A DNA stretch of 64,000 nt from Timema cristinae (Eukaryota > Arthropoda > Insecta > Phasmatodea > Timematidae), in contig JBCFYV010011172.1 in the NCBI GenBank assembly GCA_039000515.1, positions 75,757,250 through 75,821,249 of the forward strand. The letters run 5' to 3'. Under the pieces are notes generated by a model. That model had not been told where the DNA came from. It ran no database searches and saw only the letters and a program-made list of their open reading frames with translations. Below are positions 21,909-32,591 of the stretch, piece by piece. The translations under genes were made by a program, and so were the position numbers. How positions within the stretch are numbered: position 1 is the stretch's first letter; each line of letters begins with the position of its first letter.

Positions 21909-22117
21909 AATTAGCAGTCAAAGCTACAAATATTTTGGGGGGAACCACTAGATTCCCTTATCTTCCGGTTCTTGTTAGGGTCAGGGGAGGATGCTAATCC
22001 TTCAATCACTCTTAACAACCTGGGCCTTCCCCTCCTCTGCCCTACTCTATTTAATACTACATCACATGAGCGGGAAACGTGAAACTTCCCATATCATGTG
22101 ACTTGAGTCTTTCTTAC

Positions 22118-22262
22118 CCATTGACTTTCTCTACGTCCTGTTTGGAAGTGACCATTTCCAATGCCAACAACAACAGTCCCGTTGGTGATGTTTCTGCGGC
22201 CAGACGCATCTGTTAAGATGGTGACGTTCCCCGTGTGGTTCTTGTGTCCTATCATGAAGCGC
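22118..22262 (-). CDS. Candidate internal coding exon, unknown protein
   Basis: I do not recognise this protein. On the minus strand an acceptor AAACTTTTAG is followed by a 145-base stretch open in one frame (one base, then 48 codons), ending at a strong donor TGG|GTAAGAA. The peptide begins RFMIGHKNHTGNVTILTD, continues ASGRRNITNGTVVVGIGNGH and ends FQTGRRESQW. It has several N-glycosylation motifs (NHT, NVT, NIT, NGT), fitting an extracellular or luminal protein. It is clearly richer in GC than its flanks. It ends in phase 0. The neighbouring exons were not found; a stretch near 21590-21660 (minus) with a GTAAAC donor could be another, but its acceptor is poor. Confidence 0.45.
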
Positions 22263-22289
22263 CTAAAAGTTTAGCTATTCTTGAGTGTG

Positions 22290-22350
22290 AGGATAAAAAC
22301 ATTTCTCTTGAAGTGACGTATTTGTGCGTAGTTGGAACAACTCGGAAGCC
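22290..22350 (+). promoter_or_regulatory. Candidate TATA-type core promoter
   Basis: GGATAAAAAC (about 22290-22299) lies roughly 30 bases before GTGCGTAGTTGG, which resembles a weak arthropod initiator, and the ATG at 22351 follows some 20 bases later. The spacing suits a compact gene with a short 5' UTR. Confidence 0.35.
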
Positions 22351-22420
22351 ATGTTGTTTTCTCTACGGTTCTGGGTGTTGACAAACGTCCTTTTAGCCTT
22401 CTTGGTATTCATTTGTTCTG
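22351..22420 (+). CDS. Candidate first exon: signal peptide of a secreted protein
   Basis: ATG opens a strongly hydrophobic peptide, MLFSLRFWVLTNVLLAFLVF then ICS, and the exon ends one base into the next codon at a consensus donor G|GTAAGA. A phase-1 signal-peptide exon is exactly what the incomplete lysozyme gene at 7581 lacks, but this one lies 13 kb downstream of it. It could begin a lysozyme paralog or an unrelated secreted protein; no matching downstream exons were seen. The ORF runs on into the intron to about 22521. Confidence 0.45.
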
Positions 22421-22562
22421 GTAAGATTCGACTATTATTATTTTTTAATTGGCCGGTTATTAATATGTTTCTATTTCGAAAGTTTGTTGTATTTATTGAA
22501 GTCTTAGGCTATGTTTATAGATAAATGTGGCATGTAATATTGCGAGGGTAAGAAGAGTTACA

Positions 22563-22564
<2 letters not shown>

Positions 22565-22643
<79 letters not shown>
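22565..22643. repeat. (TA)n(GA)n compound microsatellite
   Basis: Uninterrupted TA repeats run from about 22565 to 22620 and are followed directly by GA repeats to about 22643. The minus-strand frame through it is an artefact. Confidence 0.92.
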
Positions 22644-22686
22644 CAAGGGCCTTAACTGACAGCTAGAAAATGTACTAAATCTACTA

Positions 22687-22894
22687 ACACCCGCTTTGGT
22701 GGCCACATGGTCTAGGGCACTACGCTTGCAGTAAACTAAACTGCCAAAGAGAGGAATATCGTTGTTCGATTCTAGTTTGGTGCACTGAGGGTGGTTTTCT
22801 CTAAATTGTCTTACACTCTCCCTTGACGCAAATATGGGGTGCCCTTCCACTAAACCAAACCTTCCTAATCCTTAACACATCTGTGTAATTAGTA
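22687..22894 (+). mobile_element. S1 SINE, tail-truncated, head-to-tail with the next
   Basis: Head CTTTGGTGGCCACATGGTCT, a decayed B-box GTTCGATTC, and the body to GTGTAATTAGTACATA, where the next S1 head begins. The conserved terminal tail is missing at the junction. Confidence 0.8.
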
Positions 22895-23123
22895 CATATA
22901 TGGCCACAGGGTATAAAGCGCTACTCTCGTGGTAGATTAGACTGCTGATGATAGGGAGATCGAGGTTCGAATCTAAGTCGGATGTACTGAGGGTGGTTTT
23001 TACAAAATAGTTTTCCACTATTCTTCCATGCAAACTTGGGTACACGTCCTATAAAATAGACTTCCTAATCCCTAAAACCACTAGCGTGATTAGTATATAA
23101 GCTTATAGCCCAAACGGGTGTAA
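22895..23123 (+). mobile_element. S1 SINE whose tail is split by a Harbinger-like element
   Basis: Head TGGCCACAGGGTATAAAGCG, B-box GAGGTTCGAATC and body to AGCCCAAACGGGTGTAA. The final GACGTAGTGCTA follows the inserted DNA element at 23949-23962. Joining the two sides across the element, with one TAA, restores the S1 consensus tail order. Confidence 0.88.
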
Positions 23124-23945
23124 GGGTTCGGCCAGACTGCCAAGCTTGCGAGCGAGCGAGCGCGCAAGCGACTGGGTGGCCAAACTGGCGAGCGAGCGAG
23201 CGAGCGAGCGACTGGGTGGCCAAACTGGCGAGCGAGTGAGCGCGTAATTAGCGGACCCTAGTTTATTAGAGAAGATGTCTCTGCAAAGACTCTGTTCCTC
23301 GAAAATTCTTACAGAAAATATTGTGTATTTATAAAAAAGAAAAAAGTAGGAGTGCATCCAATTAATAAATTGAGAAATGCGTATGGTACTGTACTGAACT
23401 GTTTTAAAATCAGATTAGCCGCACCAGTGGCGGAATGGTGCGTTGCACTCGATAGCTTTTCACTAGGAGGCAAAGGTTCGAATCTTGGCTCAGTGAACTG
23501 AAGGTGATTTTTAAAACTTATTTATTGTTGTGGTTTTTTCATACTCTCTCCAAACTAATGGTGATTCTTATTTGTAAAGGCCTACTTTGATTATAATATT
23601 GAAGTATTTTAACATATCGGGTTTACATATACATTATATTATTTATGGTCTTACCAATTAAATTAGGCCATTAATACCAAGTGTGTTAAACCTATCACTG
23701 ATAGAAAAAAGTCAAATATCATATCAAAATGAGAAGTTTCCCCAGCACTCAATGAACCAACATACAATAATATTGCCTAGCGCCTGTAAACTAGACTGTA
23801 CCGGGTCAAGCGCGCGCGCTTGAAAAATAGAACCAGTTCTATCTTTCAAGCGTGCGCGCTCAGTCGCTCCAGTGTGGCCACCTCCCATTACAACCAATGT
23901 GTTCTTTTTTTTTTTGTCGCTCGCGCGCTCAGTCTGGTCGTACTC
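23124..23945. mobile_element. PIF/Harbinger-like non-autonomous element with TAA TSD
   Basis: Terminal inverted repeats are GGGTTCGGCCAGACTG on the left and, reversed, GAGTACGACCAGACTG on the right (13 of 16 match). TAA is duplicated at 23121-23123 and 23946-23948, inside an S1 tail whose uninterrupted consensus has one TAA. Three-base TWA duplications are the hallmark of PIF/Harbinger transposases. Subterminal regions are packed with GCGAGCGAGCG and CGCGCGCTTG repeats, with a 40-bp block GCGACTGGGTGGCCAAACTG repeated. No transposase frame. The 84-codon minus frame here reflects GCGA repeats. Confidence 0.85.
23409..23510 (+). mobile_element. tRNA-like SINE head inside the Harbinger-like element
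   Basis: CAGTGGCGGAATGGTGCGTT resembles an A-box and AAAGGTTCGAATCTTGGCTC a B-box; GTGAACTGAAGGTGATTTT then continues in S1 style. It is either a fragment of an S1-related SINE or a captured piece. The usual tail is not found. Confidence 0.55.
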
Positions 23946-23962
23946 TAAGACGTAGTGCTAAA

Positions 23963-24955
23963 AATATACCTATTTTTATGTCCGAAGATGTGATATGACG
24001 CTGTTAATTTTGATGTATATTATCACTACCTATAAAAATAACACTAATAATATAGTATATAAATATAGTAGGCCCAAAACGTTATCAATTTGTTAACCGT
24101 CAAAAAATGTAATATCCAAATGGTTTTTCCTATGAAAATTGCCCTATAATTTAGTGGGTGGAAGCCATAACTTGATCTGTTACAGTTTCTTGATTTTCAT
24201 TTTTTTAAATCTTTTTGTTGACTGAAGATTCTTTTCTTCCACTTAAAAATATTATAGGCTTATGTGAATTTCCAAGAAGCAAACAAGCTTTCTACACATG
24301 TTGATATGTTGTTTTAGCTAGTATCTTTAATAATCATAACATGAGACACATATATTATGTACAGTACATATCGTGTACTGGCTTCGCCCCACCTATACCC
24401 CCTCCCAACCCCATCTCCCGAATTTAAACTGTACATATGGTTGTTCTCATCACTCAGTAGAACATTCAACAGAATTACATTCCCAAGTACTTATATGATT
24501 AGTCAAATTGAGGACCTAGTATGGGGGAGCACATCACAGCCCGAAGATACAGTTTAAACAAGCTCTGTTTACCCACGTAAGTAATAATACTCCAAGACAA
24601 GGTAGCATTCCCTCGGCGTGACTCGCGTCTCGCGACTACGACCTCAGACGTGGGGTGGTGAGTCGCAGTCGCGGGATACAATGTTTCCCTAGATGCATCT
24701 CGTTGGTCGCCAGCCGTGTGTAATTTTATGTGTAGTACAGATCGTTTCTCAGTTATCAGAGTTTTCTATTATGTTATTCGGGAAATTTTGTTGTAGAATG
24801 GATTAAAAAAAATACTAGCCATTTAATCACAAGTTTTTCTTGCACTTTAGTGAAAAAAACGGCGTATTTAAAAAAATAAAGAATATACTTTATTCATTTT
24901 AATTAATCCCTTTCACTCGTCACCTTACTTATTGGGTCTTTAACACACACCAAAA

Positions 24956-24957
<2 letters not shown>
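23963..24957. other. Spacer with a CpG-richer island at 24600-24720
   Basis: Mostly AT-rich. The short stretch 24613-24680 has many CG dinucleotides and inverted TCGCGACT / AGTCGCGG copies. It could be a promoter remnant or the end of a small element. No coding exon is supported. Confidence 0.3.
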
Positions 24958-24992
<35 letters not shown>

Positions 24993-25125
24993 TATTATTA
25001 TTATTAGCACCGCGTCTTACTACCCGTTCGGGTTATACGCACTTACGCTAATGTGTAATGGTAGGGTGATTGTGAGATGAAATGAAGGACCTACAGTTTA
25101 ACGTGGAATCCGAACCACGGTGGCG
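24958..25125 (-). mobile_element. S2 SINE, minus strand, 5'-truncated, 11-bp TSD
   Basis: Starts with a (TTA)n run to about 25007 (its own tail), then GCACCGCGTCTTACTACCCG, and ends in the body at AACCACGGTGGCG. ACACCAAAATA flanks it exactly at 24947-24957 and 25126-25136. Confidence 0.93.
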
Positions 25126-25163
25126 ACACCAAAATAAAATATACACCATTTCTATCAAATTGC

Positions 25164-25437
25164 AACCCGCCTCGGTGGCGTAGTTGGCTAACGCGCTAAT
25201 TGTGTTGAGTTTGACTGCTGAGGACGGGGAGATCGAAGTTCGAATCTCGATCGGGTGAACTGGGGGTGGTTTTCCCTAAATGGTTTTCCACTCCCCCTCC
25301 ACGCAAATGTGGGTTCACTTCCTCTAATTCAACCTTCCCAATTACTAATCCATTAGTGTAATTAGTACTTAAAGCGTATAACCCGAATGGATAGTAAGAC
25401 GCGGTGTTAAATAATAATAATAATAATAACAACAACA
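25164..25437 (+). mobile_element. S1 SINE, full length, GTAGTTGGCTAACGC subtype
   Basis: Head GCCTCGGTGGCGTAGTTGGC, B-box GTTCGAATCTCGATCGG, tail CCGAATGGATAGTAAGACGC, then AAT and AAC repeats. It is one of the least diverged S1 copies and lies 40 bases after an S2 copy. Confidence 0.9.
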
Positions 25438-25859
25438 AAATAAAATGGCAGGCACTCGTAAAATAGCCCTGTAAGCTAAGGTTTTGCTCGGAGGAATGGC
25501 CTTGAGAAATATCTGCCACTGGACGATGGGCTTATCATAGAGGGGCTGGCCCCTGTCAGCTTCTCCATTATTAGTCATTTGATTCTCGGGCACTTGTACA
25601 GTCGCATGACTATTGGAACGAGTAATTAATATTCTTGGGACTACAATACTGTATAACGAATCGAATAATTCAGTGTATGAAGAGAATGTTGCTCTACTTC
25701 ATGTTAATGTTTTTTGCAACATATCTTACAAGATAAAAAGAAAAAGTATTTTTTTATGTTCAAAAGTATTGATGGGTCCGGTCCACTGTGTCTCCTATAG
25801 GTTTGAAAGAGAAAGAAACTTATAAATAATAATAATAAAATACTTGAACATTATTTCTT

Positions 25860-26109
25860 ACCTGCTAGAGTGGCTGAATGGTCTAAGACGTCACTCTCGT
25901 GTTAGACTAGCATGCTAAAGATGGGGAGATCGGAGTTAGAATCCTGGTCGGGTGTACTGGGAGCGGTTTTCCCCAAATTGTTTTTTAAATTCTCCTTCCA
26001 TGCAAATGTAGGTAGATTACCTCTAAAATGCTTCCTTCCTCATTCGTACCACATTAGAGTAATTATCACGCGTATAGTCTTAACAGGTTGTTAGACGCGG
26101 TGATATTAA
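25860..26109 (+). mobile_element. S1 SINE, 13-bp TSD
   Basis: Head TGGCTGAATGGTCTAAGACG, a decayed B-box GAGTTAGAATCCTGG, and a tail ending GACGCGGTGATATTAAA. AACATTATTTCTT is duplicated exactly at 25847-25859 and 26110-26122. Confidence 0.9.
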
Positions 26110-26473
26110 AACATTATTTCTTCAAATAAGCTGCCGTTGTATAGAAAACACTATATGCATTAGTTTTAAATGTCTGCACTTGGAATGTGTTCAAGAGATT
26201 GTAAAAGATATTAGCACCGATTCCACATTCTGCTTCCTGAAAGGTTAGACATTGATACCACGCTTTCAGATGTTTGGCGTAACTTCTAACTTATGTGAGA
26301 CTTTACCAACTTTATAATCTTTGAAATATATGCACTGATCAAGTAATTAGATAAGAAAACCAGAAGTCCTATTTAAATTTAAATAAACAACATAAACACA
26401 TTAATCCTGAATATTATAATAGGCAAATTTTATTGAGATTTTAACCTCAATCGTCAATATATCAAATAATATA

Positions 26474-26573
26474 NNNNNNNNNNNNNNNNNNNNNNNNNNN
26501 NNNNNNNNNNNNNNNNNNNNNNNNNNNNNNNNNNNNNNNNNNNNNNNNNNNNNNNNNNNNNNNNNNNNNNNNN
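26474..26573. other. Assembly gap (100 N)
   Basis: Exactly 100 N, a placeholder of unknown true length. The right flank begins inside a minus-strand S1 SINE, so the gap probably arose at repeats. Confidence 0.99.
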
Positions 26574-26777
26574 TACGCTAGTGGCTTTAGGGATGTGGGA
26601 TGTTATATTAATATGATATGTACCCGCATTTGTGTGGAGGGAAAATGGAAAAGTTTTGGAAAAACCCCCCTTTGGTAAACCCAACCGAGATTCGAACCTT
26701 GATATCCCCGTCATAGTTATTCTGGTCTGCAGCGAGAGTAGCGCCATAGACCATGCGGCCACCGAAGTGGGTTTTAA
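26574..26777 (-). mobile_element. S1 SINE, minus strand, tail lost in the gap
   Basis: Begins at TACGCTAGTGGCTTTAGG directly after the N run and ends in the head complement (ATAGACCATGCGGCCACCGA). Confidence 0.85.
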
Positions 26778-26784
26778 GTAGTTA

Positions 26785-26972
26785 TTATTATTATTATTAT
26801 TTATTATTATTATTATTATTATTAGCACCGCGTCTTACTACCCGTTCGGGTTATACGCACTTACGCTAATGTGTAATGGTAGGGTGATTATGAGATGAAA
26901 TGAAGGACCTACAGTTTAACGTGGAATCCGAACCACGGTGGAGGCCTGGCATTCTCCACATTCACAAGATAA
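26785..26972 (-). mobile_element. S2 SINE, minus strand, 5'-truncated, 12-bp TSD
   Basis: (TTA)n, the tail complement GCACCGCGTCTTACTACCCG and the body to CCACATTCACAAGAT. TTTAAGTAGTTA is duplicated at 26773-26784 and 26973-26984. Its 5' cut lies further out than in the copy at 24958. Confidence 0.93.
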
Positions 26973-27607
26973 TTTAAGTAGTTAAAGAACATCTTGCTAT
27001 ACGTACAAATAAAAAGTATATAGTGGTCGAGGAAAAAAGGGGGAGGGTGCTATACCTTTTTGACTCCTCCCTTCATAATACACCTCCATGTAGTTCATGT
27101 TATCTCCACTAAGCCTGGGTATCGTTGTAAGCAATATCTGAGTAACAGCGCTGAGGTGGCTGGTCTACAAACTACAACGATTCTGTCTCTAGTAGCCCTC
27201 AACCCCTGTTACTACTCTCACTCTGACCCGAGTTTGGATTCAGTCTGAGATTATCAGACTAGAACTATATTTATCCTATGATCAATATTACGTAGGCGAG
27301 CTGAAGACCAATAATAAATAATATAGAGCTACGATGTAGAATACTAGATCTACAAGACTTACATTTAACGTGGGAAAACCCACATGTAAACTACCCACCC
27401 AGCCCATCACCAATAATTAATTGTAATATCTGAGTGTGAGAACGAACACACACCAGGTATACGACCAAGAACATCCAATCCTGTATTCCCTGACCACTCA
27501 GCCATGGAAACAATTCTCGCCCAACTTGATATGCTCTTCAAATAACACATCTGGTTTGTACTTATTTTTAAAATTTATATGCGTATTCTATTACAAAATA
27601 ATTAATT

Positions 27608-27815
27608 TAATTATCCGCATCACTCTTGCATTTGACTGCGATGACAGGGGTATCGGGGTTCGAATCGCGGTTGTAATTACTTAGTGTTGTTTTCCCTCTC
27701 CCACCAAGCAAATGTTGGTTAGCTTCCTTAAATTCAACCTTCTTCTCCGTTTAATACTAGGGTAATTAGTACATATATGTATACATCTAATGGTATTAGG
27801 ATGGGGTGATAAATA
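27608..27815 (+). mobile_element. S1 SINE, decayed
   Basis: A CATCACTCTTGCATTTGACTG head remnant, B-box GGGGTTCGAATCGCGG, body TTTTCCCTCTCCCACCAAGC and a poor tail. The A-box is gone. Confidence 0.6.
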
Positions 27816-27854
27816 ATAAATGAATCAATTAAAAATAATTAGCCTATTCTCTGA

Positions 27855-28205
27855 TAAATTGAAGAATTACCTTAGACACGAGACGATTCCTGGATAGCTC
27901 AGTGATAAAAGCATTGGCGTACTAAGCCAAAGGTTCCGGGTTCTATTCCCGTGTCAAGGAATAATTTTTTCGATTTTCAGAATATAATATCTAGACGGAG
28001 TAATCCTCACTTAAATCATAAATAATAGCTTTGGCTATTTGAATATTAAATATGCAATCCCTTAAAATTATAATAACTGTACGAGTTGCAGCAATAATCC
28101 AACTACCGAGTAGAAGGTGGCTGCGTTATCTGATAGCTTGTGATACTAATAAATCACACATTTGTAGCCGACGATTTCCGCACGTCCATCATAGACTCTG
28201 CCTTA
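27855..28205 (+). mobile_element. S4 tRNA-headed element, unit 1 of a tandem pair
   Basis: GGATAGCTCAGTGATAAAAG (A-box), TTGGCGTACTAAGCCAA (anticodon-arm-like stem and loop) and CCGGGTTCTATTCCCG (T-arm-like) give a near-complete tRNA fold at about 27889-27960. The loop would read ACT, which is not usual for a working tRNA. The TTTTTTCGATTTTCAGAATA body and flanks are repeated in unit 2. Confidence 0.65.
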
Positions 28206-28540
28206 AAATATGAATGAAGAATTACTCTTAACATGGGACACTTCCTGGATAGCTCAGTTGTTTGAGTTATTGGCGTACTAAGCCAAAAGTCCCGGGTTCG
28301 ATTTCCATGTCCAGTTGTCATTTTTTCAATTTTCAGAATATTCTCTGAATGATTTACATTTCAAATTATATTAAATCTAGAGGATGTTTCCAAATCTATA
28401 CATCAATTCCTAGAAGGAATGTAGGACACGTGGCCTAATAGGATTTATTAATAAACTGTTTTTTATTTTAGCGCCCAACACGTCTACCATAGTGCAGAAT
28501 CTATTTTATGAAGAAAAAGTTGATAAAAATAAAAATAAAT
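28206..28540 (+). mobile_element. S4 tRNA-headed element, unit 2
   Basis: Repeats unit 1 in the same order: GAAGAATTACTCTTAACATG, GGATAGCTCAGTTG, TTGGCGTACTAAGCCAA, CCGGGTTCGATTTCC, TTCAATTTTCAGAATATTC and a CACGTCTACCATAG-like end (CACGTCCATCATAG in unit 1). The pair is therefore a direct duplication of about 340 bp. Confidence 0.65.
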
Positions 28541-29075
28541 AAGTTGATAGTACATAAACATATTTCTACCAAATACATTATTATCTAGGACTCAATTTCT
28601 AATTTATAGGGAAGGGGTAGTGGGTTGGGGGAAGAGATAGCTCACTCAAAATACCATTTTATAAAAACATTGCTTTGTGGATCTTAAGTGAACAGGTTCA
28701 TGACGAGCGAGCTATGACGTCACATACATGAAACTAGCAGGCTGCACCCGACACACAAGGCTTTAGATGACTGTACAAATCAGACGTTGCATATATAACA
28801 GATTACATTAATACATTAGTATACCTATTATTATAATTTATAATTATATTAGAGCATATATTTATTTTTAACTGACCATCTTGAAAATGTGTATTTTAAT
28901 TTTAACTAAATGTAGTATTAGTAGAAATCTCACATGATATTGAGAGGAAGGGGGGGGGGGGTACCACACGTATTGGTAACGTGCTTGGTTACTACACTTG
29001 AATAATTACTTATAATTATTATATGAATACAATTTAAGGGTACAAAGGGAAAAAGAAAAAAGTCACATTCAAACA
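28541..29075. other. Spacer without recognised gene
   Basis: AT-rich with a run of about a dozen G at 28949-28961 followed by GTACCACACG. I see no exon or named repeat. Confidence 0.35.
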
Positions 29076-29295
29076 TTTTCCAGGACAATTGTCTATATTA
29101 TCTAAAACCCCATAAGGACCCCGGCAAATACTTATTTTAAAACTTAATTCAAATATGGTAGAGACCTCTTTCTACCACTAATTAAAGTACATTAGAAAGG
29201 TCTCATGATTGTCTAACAGATGGCAGAACTAACTAAATTTGAGCTAAAATGGGACGTTCTCCCTTTTTACGCTCTAGACTTCATTGTTACAATTT
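29076..29295. repeat. Dispersed repeat D, copy 1
   Basis: CCCCATAAGGACCCCGGCAA, GAAAGGTCTCATGATTGTCT, AACAGATGGCAGAACTAACT and AAATGGGACGTTCTCCCTTT match 61690-61895 in order and spacing. A weaker echo occurs near 30590-30620. The class is unknown. Confidence 0.65.
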
Positions 29296-29299
29296 TAAA

Positions 29300-31545
29300 A
29301 TTAATATATTATATACTTATACTCTTAATTAAATAAAACTTGTTGTCATGTTATATTAAAATTATTAATAACGTTTTAATCAGTCTAAAATAAAATATTT
29401 AATAGTTGTCTTAAGTTAGGTACCTAATACCATGTATACTTTCAGGTCTGCAATTCTAATTATTACCCAATAACACCATACACGATTATGATTTATGTCC
29501 AACGACATTTCCAAATAAGTCTTCGGTTTTCTCTTAAGGCCCTGCCTACCCATAAATGCACGGTTCTAAACAAAAGAATTTAAAACAAAATATATTTAAT
29601 AACTCAACATTGTTGTTTTTTATTTATTTTAGTAACATATCTGGGCATCTTTCATAATTCTTATGGAATTTTCAAACCATGCTAAAAATAGTTATTGAAA
29701 TATTTTCATTAAAATGTTTCCATTTCAATGCATTTTAAATGGGAAAACAAAAATTATTAAAGGATTTATTTATTTTCTTTGTATAATTAAGCTAGAGTGT
29801 TTGTTTATAACATACTATTTAATGAATAATTTCGTTTTCTTTTTAGACATATTTTTTAATTTGGGTTAGCTTCAATAATCACGACGATATTGAGCTCTAA
29901 CGACTCCCAAGTCGACCCTCTAGTCAAAATACATGGTTTTAAATACAACTTTTCCTTCTGCAACTAGTTGTCATAGCTGATAATAGGTGCCGTTAGTATG
30001 ATCATTACCCATTTACAAGCTAGTATCGTATTGCAATGGTTGGCTAACCTGCTGTATCGGAATGCAGGCGGCAATGGAGGGTTAAACTAATCTCTGTGAC
30101 CTTCTTGAGTCAAAGAAACATTAATACCATGTACGTTAGGATAAGAAGGGCCAATGTCAAATTATGAAAATTTGCGTAATTAAATATAAACAACTAAACA
30201 TCTTAATATATTCAGTAACTAAAATACTCACAAAGTCTTCCTGCTGTGTGAATAAATATAGTTGGTCCCTACTTACTTCAATGAGAGTATTACTCTAGTG
30301 ATACATTATTTTCAAAGAAAAAACCACATGCTTCTCCATACACAAAGTTTTATGACATTGGCCCTTATTTACCTGAGACAGTAAAACATGTAAAATTCTT
30401 CACTCTTATCTTATATTCTTTCTTGGGTTTTCTCATTCTTTAGCACTACACGTTGTAACAATAAGAGTTAATATTCAAAGTATATGAAAACTACTGTACA
30501 TTGAATTTTTAATCCACTATTATAATAAATAAAAATAAACATTCCTGCTCATATCAAACATAGTTATTTTAAATAAAATTTGGTCTAAATGTAATTTGGG
30601 ACGTTCTCAGTATAATTTTATATACTAGTTTTTATTTTACGGTCTAGGATTTGACTCTCATTGGACTTTGGAATAAGTTATTTTTCAAAAAGTTAATGAA
30701 CAAAGTTTTTGGTAGTCAAGATGTGAAAATGTTAATTTTATTTTATTAGCGTGTTAAATGTGATTACTTTTAATTTGAACCTGTTGCATTCTCGCAGTCT
30801 GTGCGCTCGTTTCGGAAGAAATGTATCGAATCCCGAACAATAAGTAGCCACGGTGATTACTTTTTATATAATTAACAATATGTGACCTTTGTTGCTTTCG
30901 AACAAAATCCAAGGGATTGTATAAATTTTGAGGTTGAGAAGTATTTACAAAATATTATTTTATATCCTTGTGAATAACAAGTTTATGAAGAAAGGGCGCA
31001 CAAAGAAAATCAAAGATATAATTGATTATTTAACTTCTTGTAGTAAAGGGTAAGTTTTTTTTAATGGTATGCATATTACTGGCGCTTAGGCTATCTGTAT
31101 CTACTAATTTAAGTACAATGGATGAGCAGCGATACTATTTTATTTACTGTAGAAATAATATCAAAATTAAGATACAAATAAATATTTCTATATAACAATG
31201 CAGCGATTATTCTGATATTTCAAGTACTTTTTTTTAAAGAAAAGCTCTTAGCTGAAAGTAAATGTTACTAACACTCTGTAACGCACTTATTGTATGTTCA
31301 AAATCTCTTGTGCCTTGGCCGAGTTCGTATCACGCTAGTACTAAGTAATTTCAACCTAACAGGGAATCGAACTAGTCAAGTTATTGAGCTGATTAATTTA
31401 CGCACTCGTGCTCAGTCATAGCACTTTAGCAATATTGACCACGACATTAAACCGATGATAAGTAAAATATATTTAAAACCATTAGAGTTAATGAACTTTT
31501 GTGTTCCCTATGCCATAAAGTAAGTAAGTATTTGATACCCGACCG
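29300..31545. other. Long AT-rich stretch, no gene supported
   Basis: No frame longer than 60 codons and no splice-bounded coding-like stretch on either strand. Short balanced islands (near 29900-30080 and 30785-30860) show no recognisable protein. Confidence 0.4.
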
Positions 31546-31549
31546 CCTC

Positions 31550-31700
31550 TGTTGTATAGTGGTCAGATTTACTGTCTTCAGATACTGAAGTCCCAAGTTC
31601 GATCCCCAGTGCCCCTAATTGTGTCTGTGAAGCAGTGGGTCTGAAACGGAACCAAAATCAACCCCGTGAGGACAAATGAGGAGATAATTGAATGAATAAG
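31550..31700 (+). mobile_element. S5 tRNA-headed SINE, copy 1
   Basis: TGTTGTATAGTGGTCAGATT (A-box of Asp/Glu tRNA type), AAGTTCGATCCCCAGTG (B-box), then TCTGTGAAGCAGTGGGTCTG and CAACCCCGTGAGGACAAATG. The body recurs at 34880-35045. TCTCGATTGGTATAGCCTGC with ACACCATGGAGA at 31810-31855 also has a counterpart near 35010-35047. Confidence 0.6.
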
Positions 31701-31977
31701 TAGCGCTTTAGTCTAGAAAACTGAGATAGAAGTCTGGAGGGCTCGTTGTGCTAACCACATGGCACCCTCAGCTTGAAAATGTTGGCCCTATCTTTGCCAA
31801 CATACGGCAGCCTCTCGATTGGTATAGCCTGCTTGCAGGCTGACACCATGGAGATATTACTCAAGTTAAAATCTACCAATAGGATAAAAAATTATTCCCA
31901 AAAACATTTATTTCTGGAAAATTGTGTAAATCCTATAGATGTTTGAAAACTGTAAACACTGTATTAAATAACAGATA

Positions 31978-32227
31978 CCCACTTCAGTGGCTGAGTGGTC
32001 TAAGGTGTCACTAGTGTTAAATTGGCCTGCTGATAGCGGAGCACTTGTGGTTCAAATCCTGGTCGGGTCTATTGAGGGTAGTTTTTCCTAAATTGTTTCC
32101 CCATCTCCCAAGATAAAAATCCCGGTAGATAACCTCTCAAATGCTTCCTTCCTATTACTTCCCAATTAGATTATCAAATATGCGTATAACATGAACAGGT
32201 AGTATGACGCGGTGATATCAGTAATAA
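31978..32227 (+). mobile_element. S1 SINE, full length, 12-bp TSD
   Basis: Head AGTGGCTGAGTGGTCTAAGG, B-box GTGGTTCAAATCCTGG, tail ATGAACAGGTAGTATGACGC. AAATAACAGATA is duplicated at 31966-31977 and 32228-32239. Confidence 0.9.
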
Positions 32228-32591
32228 AAATAACAGATATATTTATAGTCAAAATTGTTATAGTCTTAGAAATGAAACCGCTTTTAAAATATTTTATTGC
32301 CTCCTTAGCCTTTAAATTTTAAAAATTAGCCAAAGCACAGTGGCCAAATTTAGCACATTAAATTTTAGTTATTTTTTATTTTACCTGCTTACTAATAAAC
32401 TCAAATAAATGGTACAACAAAATCGTAAGCTACATACTCTCTCGTATAGGTTATTTATTATAGTTAGTGACAAAACCTTCAAAAATAAGTTATCTCTAAT
32501 TTTACCTTAAATAAATTTTTCTCTGATAAATAAGTGTACATTATTATTTATCACTACCCTCACCAGATATTTATTTGAAAAAATTTCAATA

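Noticed and set aside
27889..27962. A functional tRNA gene
   Set aside because: The anticodon in position would be ACT, a second copy sits in the same 340-bp duplicate, and the body recurs elsewhere, so it is better explained as a SINE head or tRNA pseudogene.
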